Positions 19,201-27,533 are shown, counted from the first letter of the stretch. The stretch is 64,000 nucleotides of DNA from an uncultured Fodinibius sp. (GCA_913056235.1 CAJXMW010000001.1:620001-684000), one strand, 5' to 3'. The notes: generated by a model not told the origin, from the letters alone. A program made the numbers and translations.

Positions 19201-19413
19201 CTACCGCTTTCATTTGGATTTGGGTCCGGTGCTGAAATTCAAGCCTCACTGGCCCGTGTGGTTATTGGCGGACTTACGGCTTCAACACTTGTAACGCTGG
19301 TATTTATCCCGGTGGTCTACGTGGCATCAGAGAACGTGCTGGCAAAGCTCAAAGCCAAAAGCTGGATGCCCGCCTGGATTGCCGGCGAAGATATAAACCC
19401 CGCCAAAGCATAA
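16291..19413 (+). CDS. RND efflux permease, hydrophobe/amphiphile type
   Basis: Proton-driven inner-membrane pump subunit, 1040 residues, the usual AcrB-family length. It has the N-terminal helix AVKRPIATTMLFLIII, two porter-domain halves with VEYPQLTVATEYP and internal repeat symmetry, and two six-helix bundles. The TM4 proton-relay motif reads GVGLIVDNAIVVLEN, with Asp-Asn instead of the Asp-Asp of AcrB, a common variant in this phylum. TM10 carries GIVVNNAIVLVDYINLMRR. The substrate range cannot be read from sequence. Co-transcribed with the adaptor. Confidence 0.92.
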   Translation: MKITETAVKRPIATTMLFLIIIVLGVISFRYLPVDLLPPVEYPQLTVATEYPNVGPEEIEKIITQRIENTIAGVPGVERVRSSSSEGRSRVMLEFAQGTDIDVAANDIRAALDRVRDELPPEAEPPRIWKFDPNNFPIVIVGANSDRNLQELTQTLEREVTKRFEQIPGVGSIDIWGGVYKEVHVELKRDRLIASGLSSAQVQQAITSENVNLPGGNVNSGVQQLYVRTLGEYKSIDQIANTIITMVDGKPIRVKDVAEVSWGYEDLNRLVTIDNKPMVRFGIRKQTGANTVAVAENIRQEIERVNTERNDMNLFVTTDQSEFIQNSIDNVQQSAIWGALLAIVVLYLFLRNGSSTFIISLAIPISIIATFGLLYFNGLTLNQMSFGGLALGVGLIVDNAIVVLENIIRLREEQGKDLKTSALVGTREVGGAIVASTITTSVIFLPVVFMQTISGSLFQQLALVVVFALVCSLFVALTLVPMLCSKFLTVQPDDSEKAQQKNWFQRVFAIMEHRYSKMIEYTLDHRKMVFSITGVLVIGCFLLVPLIPVELAPQSDADEIDVDFMMAEGTNIAVQNEYLKELEKVVRANLPMDDVEHVTTDVRDGRAEVEIAMVEASKRSMSTSKTADRIRKNISGLIPGGDIRVDAQSGLWILRRIFGSGGGEAVEVQLRGYNLEQAKTLSEEIKQRMEEIPEVTGVRTDRREGRPEQNLLFDREKIADLGLTVREVAQIIQTNVGGSRAGTFRVGGDEFPINVRLQPKDRLSTTDLENISIRTPNGEVLPVSAVVSKQKGRGPTDINRVNSQRVSYISANLQSGVPLGEAVQKIRARLSSMQLPEGFTITYGGEYEEQQKAAADFRLSIVMALILIYMVMAAQFERFFDPLVVMFSVPLAVIGVVPTLMITGTTINMQSMMGIVMLIGIVVNNAIVLVDYINLMRREHNMNVRQAVIHSGRLRLRPILMTTLTTILGLLPLSFGFGSGAEIQASLARVVIGGLTASTLVTLVFIPVVYVASENVLAKLKAKSWMPAWIAGEDINPAKA

Positions 19414-19452
19414 TCAATTTTACAAAAGAACAGAGGTTCTAAAAAGACTTAT

Positions 19453-22134
19453 TTAGTTAACCGGAATCCAGTAAGTAAATTTGATGCTGATTATGTTATC
19501 TCCGGTTTCGTTAAGTGTATTTATGAGGTCCCCGGGCTCAGCAAATCGGCTCAGCTCATCTTCAACAAAACGATTCTGTTGCCAGACCAAAAAGAAAGTA
19601 CTGCCGGGTCTCCATTGATACCTCAGTACCAGATTACTGCGAAACGAGTGAACCAGGAAATCGGGATCAGATACCGTAAATTGTTCTTCACCGTCGTTCG
19701 CTATATAATCGCCATTTTGAGTCCGACCATCTATATTATAACGATCCAGCCTATATGATCCGGGGCTTGGTAATTCACCGGGATTGGAATAGTTGCCGCT
19801 CGAAACAAAGGGCTCTGCATATAATTCAAGTGTTAATTTGGGATTAAAGGCATAGTTAACTCGCATTCTTAGCGAAAGAGTTCTTCGTTCGATAGTTGAA
19901 AATATATAACGTTTCCCAAATGTAGCGGCTGGTCCATTTTCTAGCGTTTCCAAATACTGCTGTTTTTCTTTTTCCATTTGGAATCGTGGACGGAGTGACA
20001 ATTCCCAGCGTTCGCCGGAACGATATTGGAACTCCCCGCTAATATTATGCATCCATCCGCCAAACTCGTCAGTCCAGTGTCGGTAATTGAGCCTGGAGAA
20101 TAATTTGCTGCTGCGATTGGTACTAATTCCGGCGTTTAGGAACATATTTTCCGGCCGACCAATCAGCGGACCGCCCCGTGTTCGACCGTCGAACATACCC
20201 CTTGGTTGGTATTGCATGAAAAAATTTGTAGACCAAAAGTTTTTCCATTCTAAATCCCCACTAAACTGTAAACCGGTTTCTTTTCTCAATCCTCCATAAT
20301 TCCAAGAATTATCAATACCTATTTCCAGCCGGTAAGACTGGTACCAGGAACCCGGATCGTTTTCACGGTACGTAAGCTCAGCTTGAGTGCTGATATCATC
20401 AGCAGAAAACAGGATTCCTGTATCGTTCAATTCAAAGCCTGGTGATTTAAGTCGCCCCCCGACTTCCCACAACCAATGTTTACCAGCATTCTTCTCCAGA
20501 TTAATTCCAGCTTGGTAACCTGAGAGCGAGGTACGTGTTGAATCAACAGAAAGATAGCTTGCATCAGGTCTTTGGTAATAACGTGCACTCGATTGCTGAG
20601 CTCGTAGCATTGCTTTTGGAGACCCTGAAATATAGCTGAACCCAGCATCTCCGGAAATTTGGTATTTGCCACCCTTGAATCGCAAATTCCAATCGGCACT
20701 CCCGGTCAATGCATTTTTGTTGAGAATATCTGATAGCTCAGATCCAGACTGCAGATCACGGTATACTGATGTTAATATTCCGCCGACGGTGGAAGAATAT
20801 TCTCCAAACTCTTGTTGCATTCGCAAAACCCCGTAACCTGTGAGCGGTTCAACGGTTACATCGTCGTAAGTATCAGAACTCAAATCATAGACTTCGGCTT
20901 TTTCCCTGGCGGTGACCGTTGCCAACCCACCTACTGACAAACCGGAAGGAAACCGGCCGGTTATTTTTGATGCGCCCAGGATAGAAGTGTTTGAGGCCCG
21001 GTCCACGTAATCAATATTATCACCACTGGGATCTAGGGAAGGCTCTGCCCCAATGCGCCGGGAATAAAAAAAGCGGTCTGATCGTCCTCCGCCACCAAGC
21101 ACCTGGAAAATTTGCTGATTTTCAGTAAAGAAAGGTCGTTTTTCCTCAAAAAAAGTTTCGAAAGCCGAGAGGTTTACCTGGGCCGGGTCTGCTTCTACCT
21201 GCCCAAAATCCGGGTTAACGGTTCCATCCATTTTTAGATTAGGTCCCAGGCTAATTTTAATGTCTCCTCCAAAGCGACCTTCAAGATTAATATCATCATT
21301 GAATGGATTTTTGGGGTCAGGAGCGCCTTTAATTAGGGCACTACCTGCCGTGTATGGAAGGAATTCAATCTGTTTTGAACTGCTTATATCCTGTATTCCT
21401 GTTAGTAAACCAAATCTTGAGGCCCATCCTGTTTCATCTTGGGGGATCATCACCCAGAAATCATCTTCATTCTTGTGAGGCAGATAGCGGTTTATATTCA
21501 AACCCCAGGTCTGATTTTTCTGATCACTATATCTGAGTTGTGAAAAAGGGATACGTATTTCAGTTGTCCACCCTAAAGAATCTATATTACTTTTTGCTGT
21601 CCATACAGGGTCAAAGGAATAGTCACGACTTCGGTAGCTCATCTCATCCTGAGGCTGAAAATAATCGGCCCGCACGCTGGAGGCTGTGATTGCAAAACTT
21701 CTGGAGGTTCGACGGTCTAGATAAGTATCCAGCGATATTATAAGCCGTTCAGCATTACCGATATTATCACGCCTACTTAATTGCGCCTGAATTTGCGATG
21801 GATTTTCGCTATACATCCTGGCGCCTATATAGAGAGCGTTTTCATCATAAACAAAGGCAACTTCGGTCGTTTCAGTAGCTTTTTGTCCTTCATCAGGTTT
21901 TCTCTGCCTAAAATCAGAAGTAAATGTTACCCCATCCCAAATGTTATCAGATAGCTTGCCATCCAATTCGATCTGATATCCGTTTTTTGAATGTGCGGTT
22001 ACGGTTCGGTGGGTTCCGTCATCATTGGAATCATAAGATGAAGTATTCTGGGCAACCGATGCATTTTCTACCGACATGCATACTAAAAGCAAACAGGGAA
22101 CAACTATATATTTATAAATGGAAGTAATAAACAA
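19453..22134 (-). CDS. DUF5916 protein with N-terminal CBM9-like domain
   Basis: An 893-residue secreted or outer-membrane protein. After a signal peptide (about 1-29) there is a carbohydrate-binding-family-9-like domain at about 45-230 (ELDGKLSDNIWDGVTFTSDF, TEVAFVYDENALYIGARM), then the DUF5916 region, rich in amphipathic strands and ending in FTYWIPVN, which suggests a beta-barrel. A diagnostic block is ETFFEEKRPFFTENQQIF at about 330. The family is widespread in this phylum and its function is not established. The gene is divergent from phoX, with a 284-bp AT-rich gap between them. Confidence 0.82.
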   Translation of the reverse strand: MFITSIYKYIVVPCLLLVCMSVENASVAQNTSSYDSNDDGTHRTVTAHSKNGYQIELDGKLSDNIWDGVTFTSDFRQRKPDEGQKATETTEVAFVYDENALYIGARMYSENPSQIQAQLSRRDNIGNAERLIISLDTYLDRRTSRSFAITASSVRADYFQPQDEMSYRSRDYSFDPVWTAKSNIDSLGWTTEIRIPFSQLRYSDQKNQTWGLNINRYLPHKNEDDFWVMIPQDETGWASRFGLLTGIQDISSSKQIEFLPYTAGSALIKGAPDPKNPFNDDINLEGRFGGDIKISLGPNLKMDGTVNPDFGQVEADPAQVNLSAFETFFEEKRPFFTENQQIFQVLGGGGRSDRFFYSRRIGAEPSLDPSGDNIDYVDRASNTSILGASKITGRFPSGLSVGGLATVTAREKAEVYDLSSDTYDDVTVEPLTGYGVLRMQQEFGEYSSTVGGILTSVYRDLQSGSELSDILNKNALTGSADWNLRFKGGKYQISGDAGFSYISGSPKAMLRAQQSSARYYQRPDASYLSVDSTRTSLSGYQAGINLEKNAGKHWLWEVGGRLKSPGFELNDTGILFSADDISTQAELTYRENDPGSWYQSYRLEIGIDNSWNYGGLRKETGLQFSGDLEWKNFWSTNFFMQYQPRGMFDGRTRGGPLIGRPENMFLNAGISTNRSSKLFSRLNYRHWTDEFGGWMHNISGEFQYRSGERWELSLRPRFQMEKEKQQYLETLENGPAATFGKRYIFSTIERRTLSLRMRVNYAFNPKLTLELYAEPFVSSGNYSNPGELPSPGSYRLDRYNIDGRTQNGDYIANDGEEQFTVSDPDFLVHSFRSNLVLRYQWRPGSTFFLVWQQNRFVEDELSRFAEPGDLINTLNETGDNIISIKFTYWIPVN

Positions 22135-22418
22135 TCTGTTTTTGAATGTTTGATACGTAATAATTACAGTTAAAAAATATGTTTTTCTAGTTAAGTCATT
22201 TACTCTTGATTCTAATATTCTCGTAAAACATTATTTAAAGTTGTAAAAAACTCATAAACAGAACCTACGGCAATAGTTTATCAACAAATTTGAACACCCT
22301 TGAATATTAACATGAAGTTAAAACAGTGCTTCCAAAGTTAAACAACGCATAACTTGATGTTATCCCTTAATTTTTTATTCTGCGTATTAAACACAAATAC
22401 GAATCTGAACCTCGTACC

Positions 22419-23813
22419 ATGTCAATTTCACGAAAACATTTCCTGAAACAGGCCGGGGCCATGGCACTTGGTTTTTCAGGACTACAAATCTTTAGCGGTT
22501 GTACATCAGATAAACAAGCATCCCAAAATTTAGTTGTTGATCCTTTTGGACCCTTGCAATCTGATCCTAACGGATTATTTGATCTGCCCAAGGGATTTTC
22601 CTACAAAATTATTTCTACCTTTGGCGACAAAATGGATGACGGCTTCTTTGTACCGCATCGTCCCGATGGGATGGCGACGTTTCCCGGGCCCGATGGGCTT
22701 ACTATCCTGATTCGCAATCATGAAGTTAATCCCGCCAAGGGTGGTGCAGAAAGTGCGTTTGGCGAAGACTTTGGGCTCACGAGCAAACTGAGTCCAGAAG
22801 ATTTTTATGACTATGGCAACGACAATAATCCAGGCCAGGGCGGTACCACGACGGTCGTCTATGACACCGAAAATCAGGAAGTTGTCAAGCAGTATTTGAG
22901 CCTGACCGGTACCATCCGTAACTGCGCCGGCGGCCCTACGCCATGGAACAGCTGGCTAAGCTGCGAAGAGATTGTCACCCAGCCGGATGATGTTTATGCC
23001 AAACATCACGGTTATGTATTTGAAGTACCTGCTACCACCGAGATGGGCGTTACCAATCCCACACCAATCAAAGCGATGGGGCGTTTTAATCATGAAGCCG
23101 TTGCCGTAGATCCCGACAGTGATGTTGTCTATTTGACTGAGGATGAGCACGATGGGTTGCTTTATCGCTTTATCCCAAATACGCCTGGCGAACTTCTGGA
23201 CGGCGGGATCCTGCAAGCGCTGGCCATTAAAGGAAACTCGAGTTTTGATACCCGCAACTGGGAATCCCGCTCAGTAAATGTAGGCCAACAAATGGACGTT
23301 GAGTGGGTTGACCTTGAAAACATTGATAATCCCAATGATGATCTGCGATTACGGGGATTTGATGATGGCGCTGCCCGCTTTGCCCGTGGTGAAGGCATGT
23401 GGTATGGTAATGATGCCGTTTATTTTGCCTGCACCAATGGTGGACCAGAAAAACTGGGACAAATCTGGAAATATACGCCCAGTGGTTCTGAGGCGACTGC
23501 TGGTGAATCAACCAATCCCGGCAAGCTGGAGTTGTTTGTTGAATCGATGGACAGCACCATTATCGAAAATGCTGACAATCTTACGGTGGCTCCCTGGGGC
23601 GATTTGATTGTTTGCGAAGATACAGACGAGAAACAAGATCTCAATGGTATTACGCCTGAAGGCAAGGTATATAAGCTGGGTAGCAACGCAAAGTCGAACT
23701 CTGAATTGGCGGGCGCTACCTTTTCACCGGATGGTTCTACACTATTTATGAATATTCAGCACTCCGGCTTAACGCTGGCGATAACGGGTCCGTGGCACAA
23801 AGCTCAAAGCTAG
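22419..23813 (+). CDS. PhoX-family alkaline phosphatase (DUF839)
   Basis: A 464-residue exported enzyme of the PhoX family, which are Fe/Ca-dependent phosphatases in characterised members. The N-terminus has SRKHFLKQAG, a twin-arginine-like motif with Arg-Lys, and then a possible lipobox IFSGC, so it may be Tat-exported and lipid-anchored. Family blocks seen are LFDLPKGFSYKIIS, TILIRNHEVNP, NCAGGPTPWNSWLSCEE, GRFNHEAVAVDPDSDVVYLTEDE, ARGEGMWYGNDAVYFACTNGG and PWGDLIVCEDTD. Whether the Fe and Ca ligands are complete needs alignment. A large hairpin follows at 23836-23881. Confidence 0.88.
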   Translation: MSISRKHFLKQAGAMALGFSGLQIFSGCTSDKQASQNLVVDPFGPLQSDPNGLFDLPKGFSYKIISTFGDKMDDGFFVPHRPDGMATFPGPDGLTILIRNHEVNPAKGGAESAFGEDFGLTSKLSPEDFYDYGNDNNPGQGGTTTVVYDTENQEVVKQYLSLTGTIRNCAGGPTPWNSWLSCEEIVTQPDDVYAKHHGYVFEVPATTEMGVTNPTPIKAMGRFNHEAVAVDPDSDVVYLTEDEHDGLLYRFIPNTPGELLDGGILQALAIKGNSSFDTRNWESRSVNVGQQMDVEWVDLENIDNPNDDLRLRGFDDGAARFARGEGMWYGNDAVYFACTNGGPEKLGQIWKYTPSGSEATAGESTNPGKLELFVESMDSTIIENADNLTVAPWGDLIVCEDTDEKQDLNGITPEGKVYKLGSNAKSNSELAGATFSPDGSTLFMNIQHSGLTLAITGPWHKAQS

Positions 23814-23835
23814 TTTAATTCACTTCTTAATCCTT

Positions 23836-23849
23836 TTGCAGGTTTGCAA
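23836..23849. promoter_or_regulatory. TTGCA-N4-TGCAA dyad (candidate activator site P1)
   Basis: Dyad TTGCA-GGTT-TGCAA centred at 23842.5. It is identical in half-sites and N4 spacing to the two dyads at 27534-27547 and 27566-27579. The partner dyad P2 is centred exactly 32 bp downstream. An overlapping third copy (TTGCA-ATCC-TGCAA, 23844-23857) also exists because the region is itself a hairpin. Confidence 0.55.
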
Positions 23850-23867
23850 TCCTGCAATGAATTGGGA

Positions 23868-23881
23868 TTGCAGACCTGCAA
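23868..23881. promoter_or_regulatory. TTGCA-N4-TGCAA dyad (candidate activator site P2)
   Basis: Dyad TTGCA-GACC-TGCAA centred at 23874.5, 32 bp (about three helical turns) from P1 and about 135 bp from the -24 GG of the sigma-54-like promoter at 24007-24023. The distance and pairing match those at the YceI promoter. Confidence 0.55.
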
Positions 23882-24006
23882 TATCTTTATTCTTTCTTTC
23901 CAATCTCTCGATACCCCTTATTTTTTCGGCATTAAAAAATGCATCCTAATAAGAGTTAAAGGGGTTTTTTCTTTTTTTTGAAAAATATTTCCTGTATTAG
24001 CCATAC

Positions 24007-24023
24007 TTGGAATGAATGTTGTA
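24007..24023 (+). promoter_or_regulatory. sigma-54-like promoter of the porin gene
   Basis: TTGGAATG-AATG-TTGTA matches the -24/-12 consensus in the GG and TTG elements with correct 12-bp GG-to-G(C) phasing, but the -12 C is T. The predicted start near 24034 gives a leader of about 108 nt before the porin ATG. Support comes from the paired upstream dyads. Confidence 0.4.
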
Positions 24024-24141
24024 GCATTAGTATCTCAAACATAAACACTAACAAAAACAGTTAGGCGATTTCAAAAAAGTTACTATAACCCGAAACGACT
24101 TTCACAGATACAAAAGTAAACTCTAAACACATATTACTATT

Positions 24142-25425
24142 ATGAAACTTTCAATTAAACATATCGGTCTAACGCTTCTTGGCCTCTTTCTGATGGCAGG
24201 AAGTGCTTTCGCTCAATTTGATCGGGATTTACAATACTTTACCAATCCGGATCAACGAGGACTCAACCAGTTTGAAGCTCCATTCCATACAGACGTGGAA
24301 TTTGACGGTGTTAACGTACGAGTTGGCGGTGCCAATACACTGCAATTCCAGGGACTAAGTCACGACAATGACGCGAATGGCCTGTCCGATCTCGAGAGCA
24401 ACTTTAACCTTGCTACTTCTAACCTAGACCTTGATGTAGGTTTGGGAGATGGGCTTCGCATGCACTTACGTACGTATTTAACCTCTCAACACCACACTGA
24501 GACCTATGTAAAAAGTGGATACATGCAGGTTGATCGCCTTGACTTCATTCAGGAAGGACTCCTTTCTGGTCTAATGGATAAAGTTCGCATTAAAGTGGGT
24601 CACATGGAGCTCAACTACGGCGACAACCACTTCCGCCGTACTGATAATGCTTTTGCTATCCACAATCCATTTGTAGGTAACTATATTATGGACTCTTTCT
24701 CCACTGAGGTTGCCGGTGAGGTATACTACTATGACAGCGGCCTCATGGCGATGTTTGGTCTCAGCAATGGTAAACTCAATCAAAGTGTAACGGATTATGC
24801 AGGATCGGGAATAAAAACTCATGCCACTGTTTACGGAAAGCTGGCTTATGACAAAACCTTTGGCGAAGGTCTTCGCTTCCGTCTCAGCGGCTCTATCTTA
24901 AATGTTTCCAACTCTCCATCCATTTACCTTTACTCAGGAGACCGATCAGGTTCTCGATATTATTCTGTCATGGATGATGGATTCCGTTCAGGACGATTCG
25001 CCCCTGCTTTTACCCCAGGATACGGTCAACCACCTGCAGCAGGCGAAATGACAGCCTTTATGCTTAACCCGTTCGTTAAGTTTGGTGGTTTTGAGTTCTA
25101 CGGTGTCTTCGAAAACACGACTGGAAACATCAAAGGCAATGACAGCCGAACCTTTAACCAGTATGGTGCAGAAGGCCTTTATCGTTTCGGAGCCAATGAA
25201 GATTTCTACCTCGGCCTTCGCTACAACCTTGTTGACGGCGAAATGACCAGCGGCGACATTCAGATTGATCGCTTTAACATCGGCGGCGGATGGTTCCTGA
25301 CCAAAAATGTTATGGCCAAGCTTGAGTATGTAACGCAATCTTACGACGGAGACGGTTACAGCGGTACAAAATACGCCGGCGGACAATTTGACGGTGTAAT
25401 GCTCGAAGCCGTTATCAGTTTCTAA
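24142..25425 (+). CDS. outer-membrane porin-like beta-barrel protein
   Basis: A 427-residue exported protein with signal peptide ending SAFAQ (about residues 1-25) and then repeated amphipathic strands such as NLDLDVGLGDGLRMHLRTYL, VRIKVGHMELNYGDNHFRR, FEFYGVFENTTGNIKG and AKLEYVTQSY, ending in the C-terminal pattern VMLEAVISF with a terminal Phe, the outer-membrane insertion signal. It resembles phosphate-selective or general porin-type proteins, but I cannot name a family with certainty. It has a long leader, an upstream sigma-54-like promoter with paired dyads, and a strong terminator after it, so it is monocistronic. Confidence 0.78.
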   Translation: MKLSIKHIGLTLLGLFLMAGSAFAQFDRDLQYFTNPDQRGLNQFEAPFHTDVEFDGVNVRVGGANTLQFQGLSHDNDANGLSDLESNFNLATSNLDLDVGLGDGLRMHLRTYLTSQHHTETYVKSGYMQVDRLDFIQEGLLSGLMDKVRIKVGHMELNYGDNHFRRTDNAFAIHNPFVGNYIMDSFSTEVAGEVYYYDSGLMAMFGLSNGKLNQSVTDYAGSGIKTHATVYGKLAYDKTFGEGLRFRLSGSILNVSNSPSIYLYSGDRSGSRYYSVMDDGFRSGRFAPAFTPGYGQPPAAGEMTAFMLNPFVKFGGFEFYGVFENTTGNIKGNDSRTFNQYGAEGLYRFGANEDFYLGLRYNLVDGEMTSGDIQIDRFNIGGGWFLTKNVMAKLEYVTQSYDGDGYSGTKYAGGQFDGVMLEAVISF

Positions 25426-25465
25426 GAGTTAGCATAGACCATCCCTAATACCTTCATATTATACC

Positions 25466-25502
25466 AACGATGTCGCCCTGATACGGCGGCATCGTTTTTT
25501 AT
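25466..25502 (+). terminator. rho-independent terminator after the porin gene
   Basis: Twelve-pair stem (25466-25477 with 25485-25496, one G-U pair), seven-base loop, then six or more T. It lies 40 nt after the stop codon. Confidence 0.9.
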
Positions 25503-25503
25503 T

Positions 25504-25965
25504 TGGTCCCTGCCAGCCCCCTTCTCATTCAATACAGCTTGCACTGTATGGCACTCCCTTCATTTAGACTACTACTTCCTCTCTTATACATTAGCCACTA
25601 TACCATAGACTAATACTACTTATCAGCATCTAAAAAATATCTGATATGGATAAAAAGACCGGGGTAAATACGACTACTTATAAACCGAACTACTCGACTT
25701 TGTAGAAGAAGTATTTTTAGCAGACTTTGTGGATATACTTTCGCTTCGTTTTGGCATAGGAGAAATTAACGATGGCGATACTCGCTTTAGACAGTCTGGC
25801 TATCTCCTTCCAGCTACTTTGTCAGCAACCCGATTATGGCCTCGTTCTTTTCTGAATGCTTTACCAAATTCAGGATAGTTAAAGATAATACCAGATCTAG
25901 TACCCCCTTCAAGCAGATGTCTGAAAGTTTTCCCTTATTAGACCCTAATTTCTCTATTTTAAATA
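25504..25965. other. gene-poor scar left of the IS remnant
   Basis: No intact gene. On the minus strand an open stretch of 43 codons (about 25794-25925, containing NYPEFGKAFRKERGHNRVAD) looks protein-like but has a stop on its upstream side and no start or ribosome-binding site, so it may be a decayed gene fragment of unknown family. Confidence 0.4.
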
Positions 25966-26690
25966 GGGTCCAGTGAAGCAAACACTTCATAGAGAATCCT
26001 CCCGGGGGTGAGCAGCAAGATCTTATAAAAGAAATCGTTTCGATGATTAAAGCAAGATTTTGTGTCTTTCAAATGCAGATACATGCTTTCTTAGGAACGT
26101 CACTAAATTATGTCAGTCGACATTTTGCAAAGCTCCAGAACGATTCAATGCCCATTAATATGTCGACACTCATCCTAGCCATAGTTCACACGGTAGTACT
26201 TGCCATATCCGACATCTACCAAACCGTCATGCCCGCGCCAACCATCGCTGTGAATAACACTGGCTGGGCCGACTTTGCCCATATAACGCGCTGCAAGTTC
26301 TCCTTGGGCATCCAGGACGATCTTATTGCACACTTATCCTTGGCATTTAAAGATGCCGGAGACGATCGTTTTCCCGATACCCCACGGCCGGGTTTGCCTA
26401 GAATCCGCTTAGGACCAACGTAGGATTCATCGACTTCAACGGTTCCGGCTAGTGGAGCTTCTTGCTCCAACCAACGAGCGATCTTCTGGCGAAGCTGCCA
26501 GCAAATGTCAGTAACCGATATTGGGAAATGCCAGTCAGTTCAACGGGATCTATAGCAGTAAAATCCATTAAAAATACCGAATCAGTTGCCGAAAATTGAC
26601 TCCACAAATTTTTGATGTTTATGATACTTACTATTCATTGTATAGCAATATCTTACAAAGATTTACACCCTACTATGCTTCACTAGACTC
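25966..26690. mobile_element. dead IS1595-family (IS1016-like) insertion sequence
   Basis: A 725-bp element bounded by 15-bp terminal inverted repeats (25966-25980 and 26676-26690, 13 of 15 matching) and flanked by the 7-bp direct repeat TTAAATA (25959-25965 and 26691-26697), close to the 8-bp duplication known for this family. It encloses one frameshifted transposase on the minus strand. The size matches short IS1016-like members. Confidence 0.75.
25990..26638 (-). pseudogene. IS1595-family transposase, multiply frameshifted
   Basis: Reading the minus strand across frames restores a DDE transposase of the ISXO2/IS1016 type. In order: start MNSKYHKHQKFVESIF at 26638; TAIDPVELTGISQYR; TDICWQLRQKIARWLEQE; the first catalytic region GTVEVDESYVGPKR; IVSGIFKCQG; SVIHSDGWRGHDGLVDVGYG with the second Asp; HINGIESFWSFAKCRLT with the third acidic position; and the C-terminal NHRNDFFYKILLLTP. 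At least four frame changes and several stops (for example before DECRHING) separate these blocks, so no active protein is made. The longest intact piece is 84 codons at 26216-26470. Confidence 0.85.
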
Positions 26691-26999
26691 TTAAATATTG
26701 TGGAACCAATTTTTGGGAGCCTTGGATTTGTAACTAGTGGCAATGATAATATTTATGGTAACTATTCAGCTGAAGTGCTTACCGCCTGAACTGATCACTA
26801 TTGGCATCTGACCATCTAATACTACTTTGTAGATAGGAAGGTATTTGATGACGCCGAACCCATAAATCTCTCGATTCCATATCAACGGAGACAACTAACA
26901 AAAAATTTATTGATTGACGTCAAGTATGCCCACTTTAAGCTATCAGGGAATGGAGGGAGAAGGGACTGAACTTGACAACTTTGTTATTTGAATTACTAT
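26691..26999. other. non-coding gap right of the IS remnant
   Basis: About 300 bp with no start-to-stop frame of note on either strand and no strong hairpin. It begins with the right copy of the TTAAATA target duplication and ends at the pseudo-receiver stop codon. Confidence 0.5.
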
Positions 27000-27374
27000 T
27001 CAGTTTTTAACCGCTTTGGGCACTGATATTTTCTGAATAACTGAAAGCAGTTCGTCAAAATCCAAGGGTTTAAATACAAAGTCTTCTGCTCCATGCAATA
27101 ACGCCTTCTGGGTCATCTCAGCCTCGGCATAGGAGCTAATAAGAATAATTTTAAGGTAAGGCACTTCCTCTTTGAATATCTGCAGCATGGATAACAATCC
27201 AGGCATCTCGCTCTCCAGAATTAAGATGCTGATCTTTTCACTATCAAGCATCTCCATAACTTCTGACTTTCTGCTCGCAGAGAAACATTGATATCCCTCC
27301 TCGCTGAGCACAAAATGCAGCGAGTCTCGGACAGCCTCCTCTTGGTGAAATATCAGAATGTTGTGAGTTTTCAT
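27000..27374 (-). CDS. degenerate receiver-domain protein (pseudo-receiver)
   Basis: A stand-alone CheY-like domain of about 124 residues. I prefer the ATG at 27374 (MKTHNILIF) because the predicted sigma-54 transcript starts near 27405, too close to the alternative ATG at 27392. Compared with working receivers, the acidic pair after strand 1 is His10-Gln11 (ILIFHQEE), the phospho-acceptor is Glu54 (ILILESEMPG) and the switch Thr is Ser, while the Lys in FVFKPLDF is kept. It cannot be phosphorylated normally; Glu54 may mimic the active state. EGYQC and KPLDFDE are shared with the receiver of the NtrC-type regulator at 29.1-30.4 kb, suggesting a duplicated domain. Confidence 0.8.
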   Translation of the reverse strand: MKTHNILIFHQEEAVRDSLHFVLSEEGYQCFSASRKSEVMEMLDSEKISILILESEMPGLLSMLQIFKEEVPYLKIILISSYAEAEMTQKALLHGAEDFVFKPLDFDELLSVIQKISVPKAVKN

Positions 27375-27415
27375 TGGAAGTATTTTTAGCATTGCATTAC
27401 ATCACTTTTATAAAT

Positions 27416-27431
27416 GCAATTTATGGGCCAA
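27416..27431 (-). promoter_or_regulatory. sigma-54 promoter facing the pseudo-receiver gene
   Basis: On the minus strand TTGGCCCA-TAAA-TTGC matches the -24/-12 consensus with correct GG-to-GC spacing. The predicted start is near 27405, upstream of the pseudo-receiver ATG. It is back to back with the YceI promoter. Confidence 0.6.
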
Positions 27432-27533
27432 CCTTCGAGATATAACGACTTTTCTTAATCTCCCTCTGATAGCCTATATAGCAGGCTACTCGAAAGGGTG
27501 CAGGCTGCTGCCTATAACTGATTGGCTTTATCT

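Larger units (their letters stand above)
23836..23881. repeat. 17-bp inverted repeat after phoX / upstream of porin
   Basis: Arms 23836-23852 and 23865-23881 pair over 17 bases with one mismatch and a 12-nt loop. It starts 23 nt after the phoX stop codon and could act as a transcription terminator or mRNA stabiliser for phoX, though no clean T-run follows. It also embeds the TTGCA-N4-TGCAA dyads, so the two readings compete. Confidence 0.6.
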
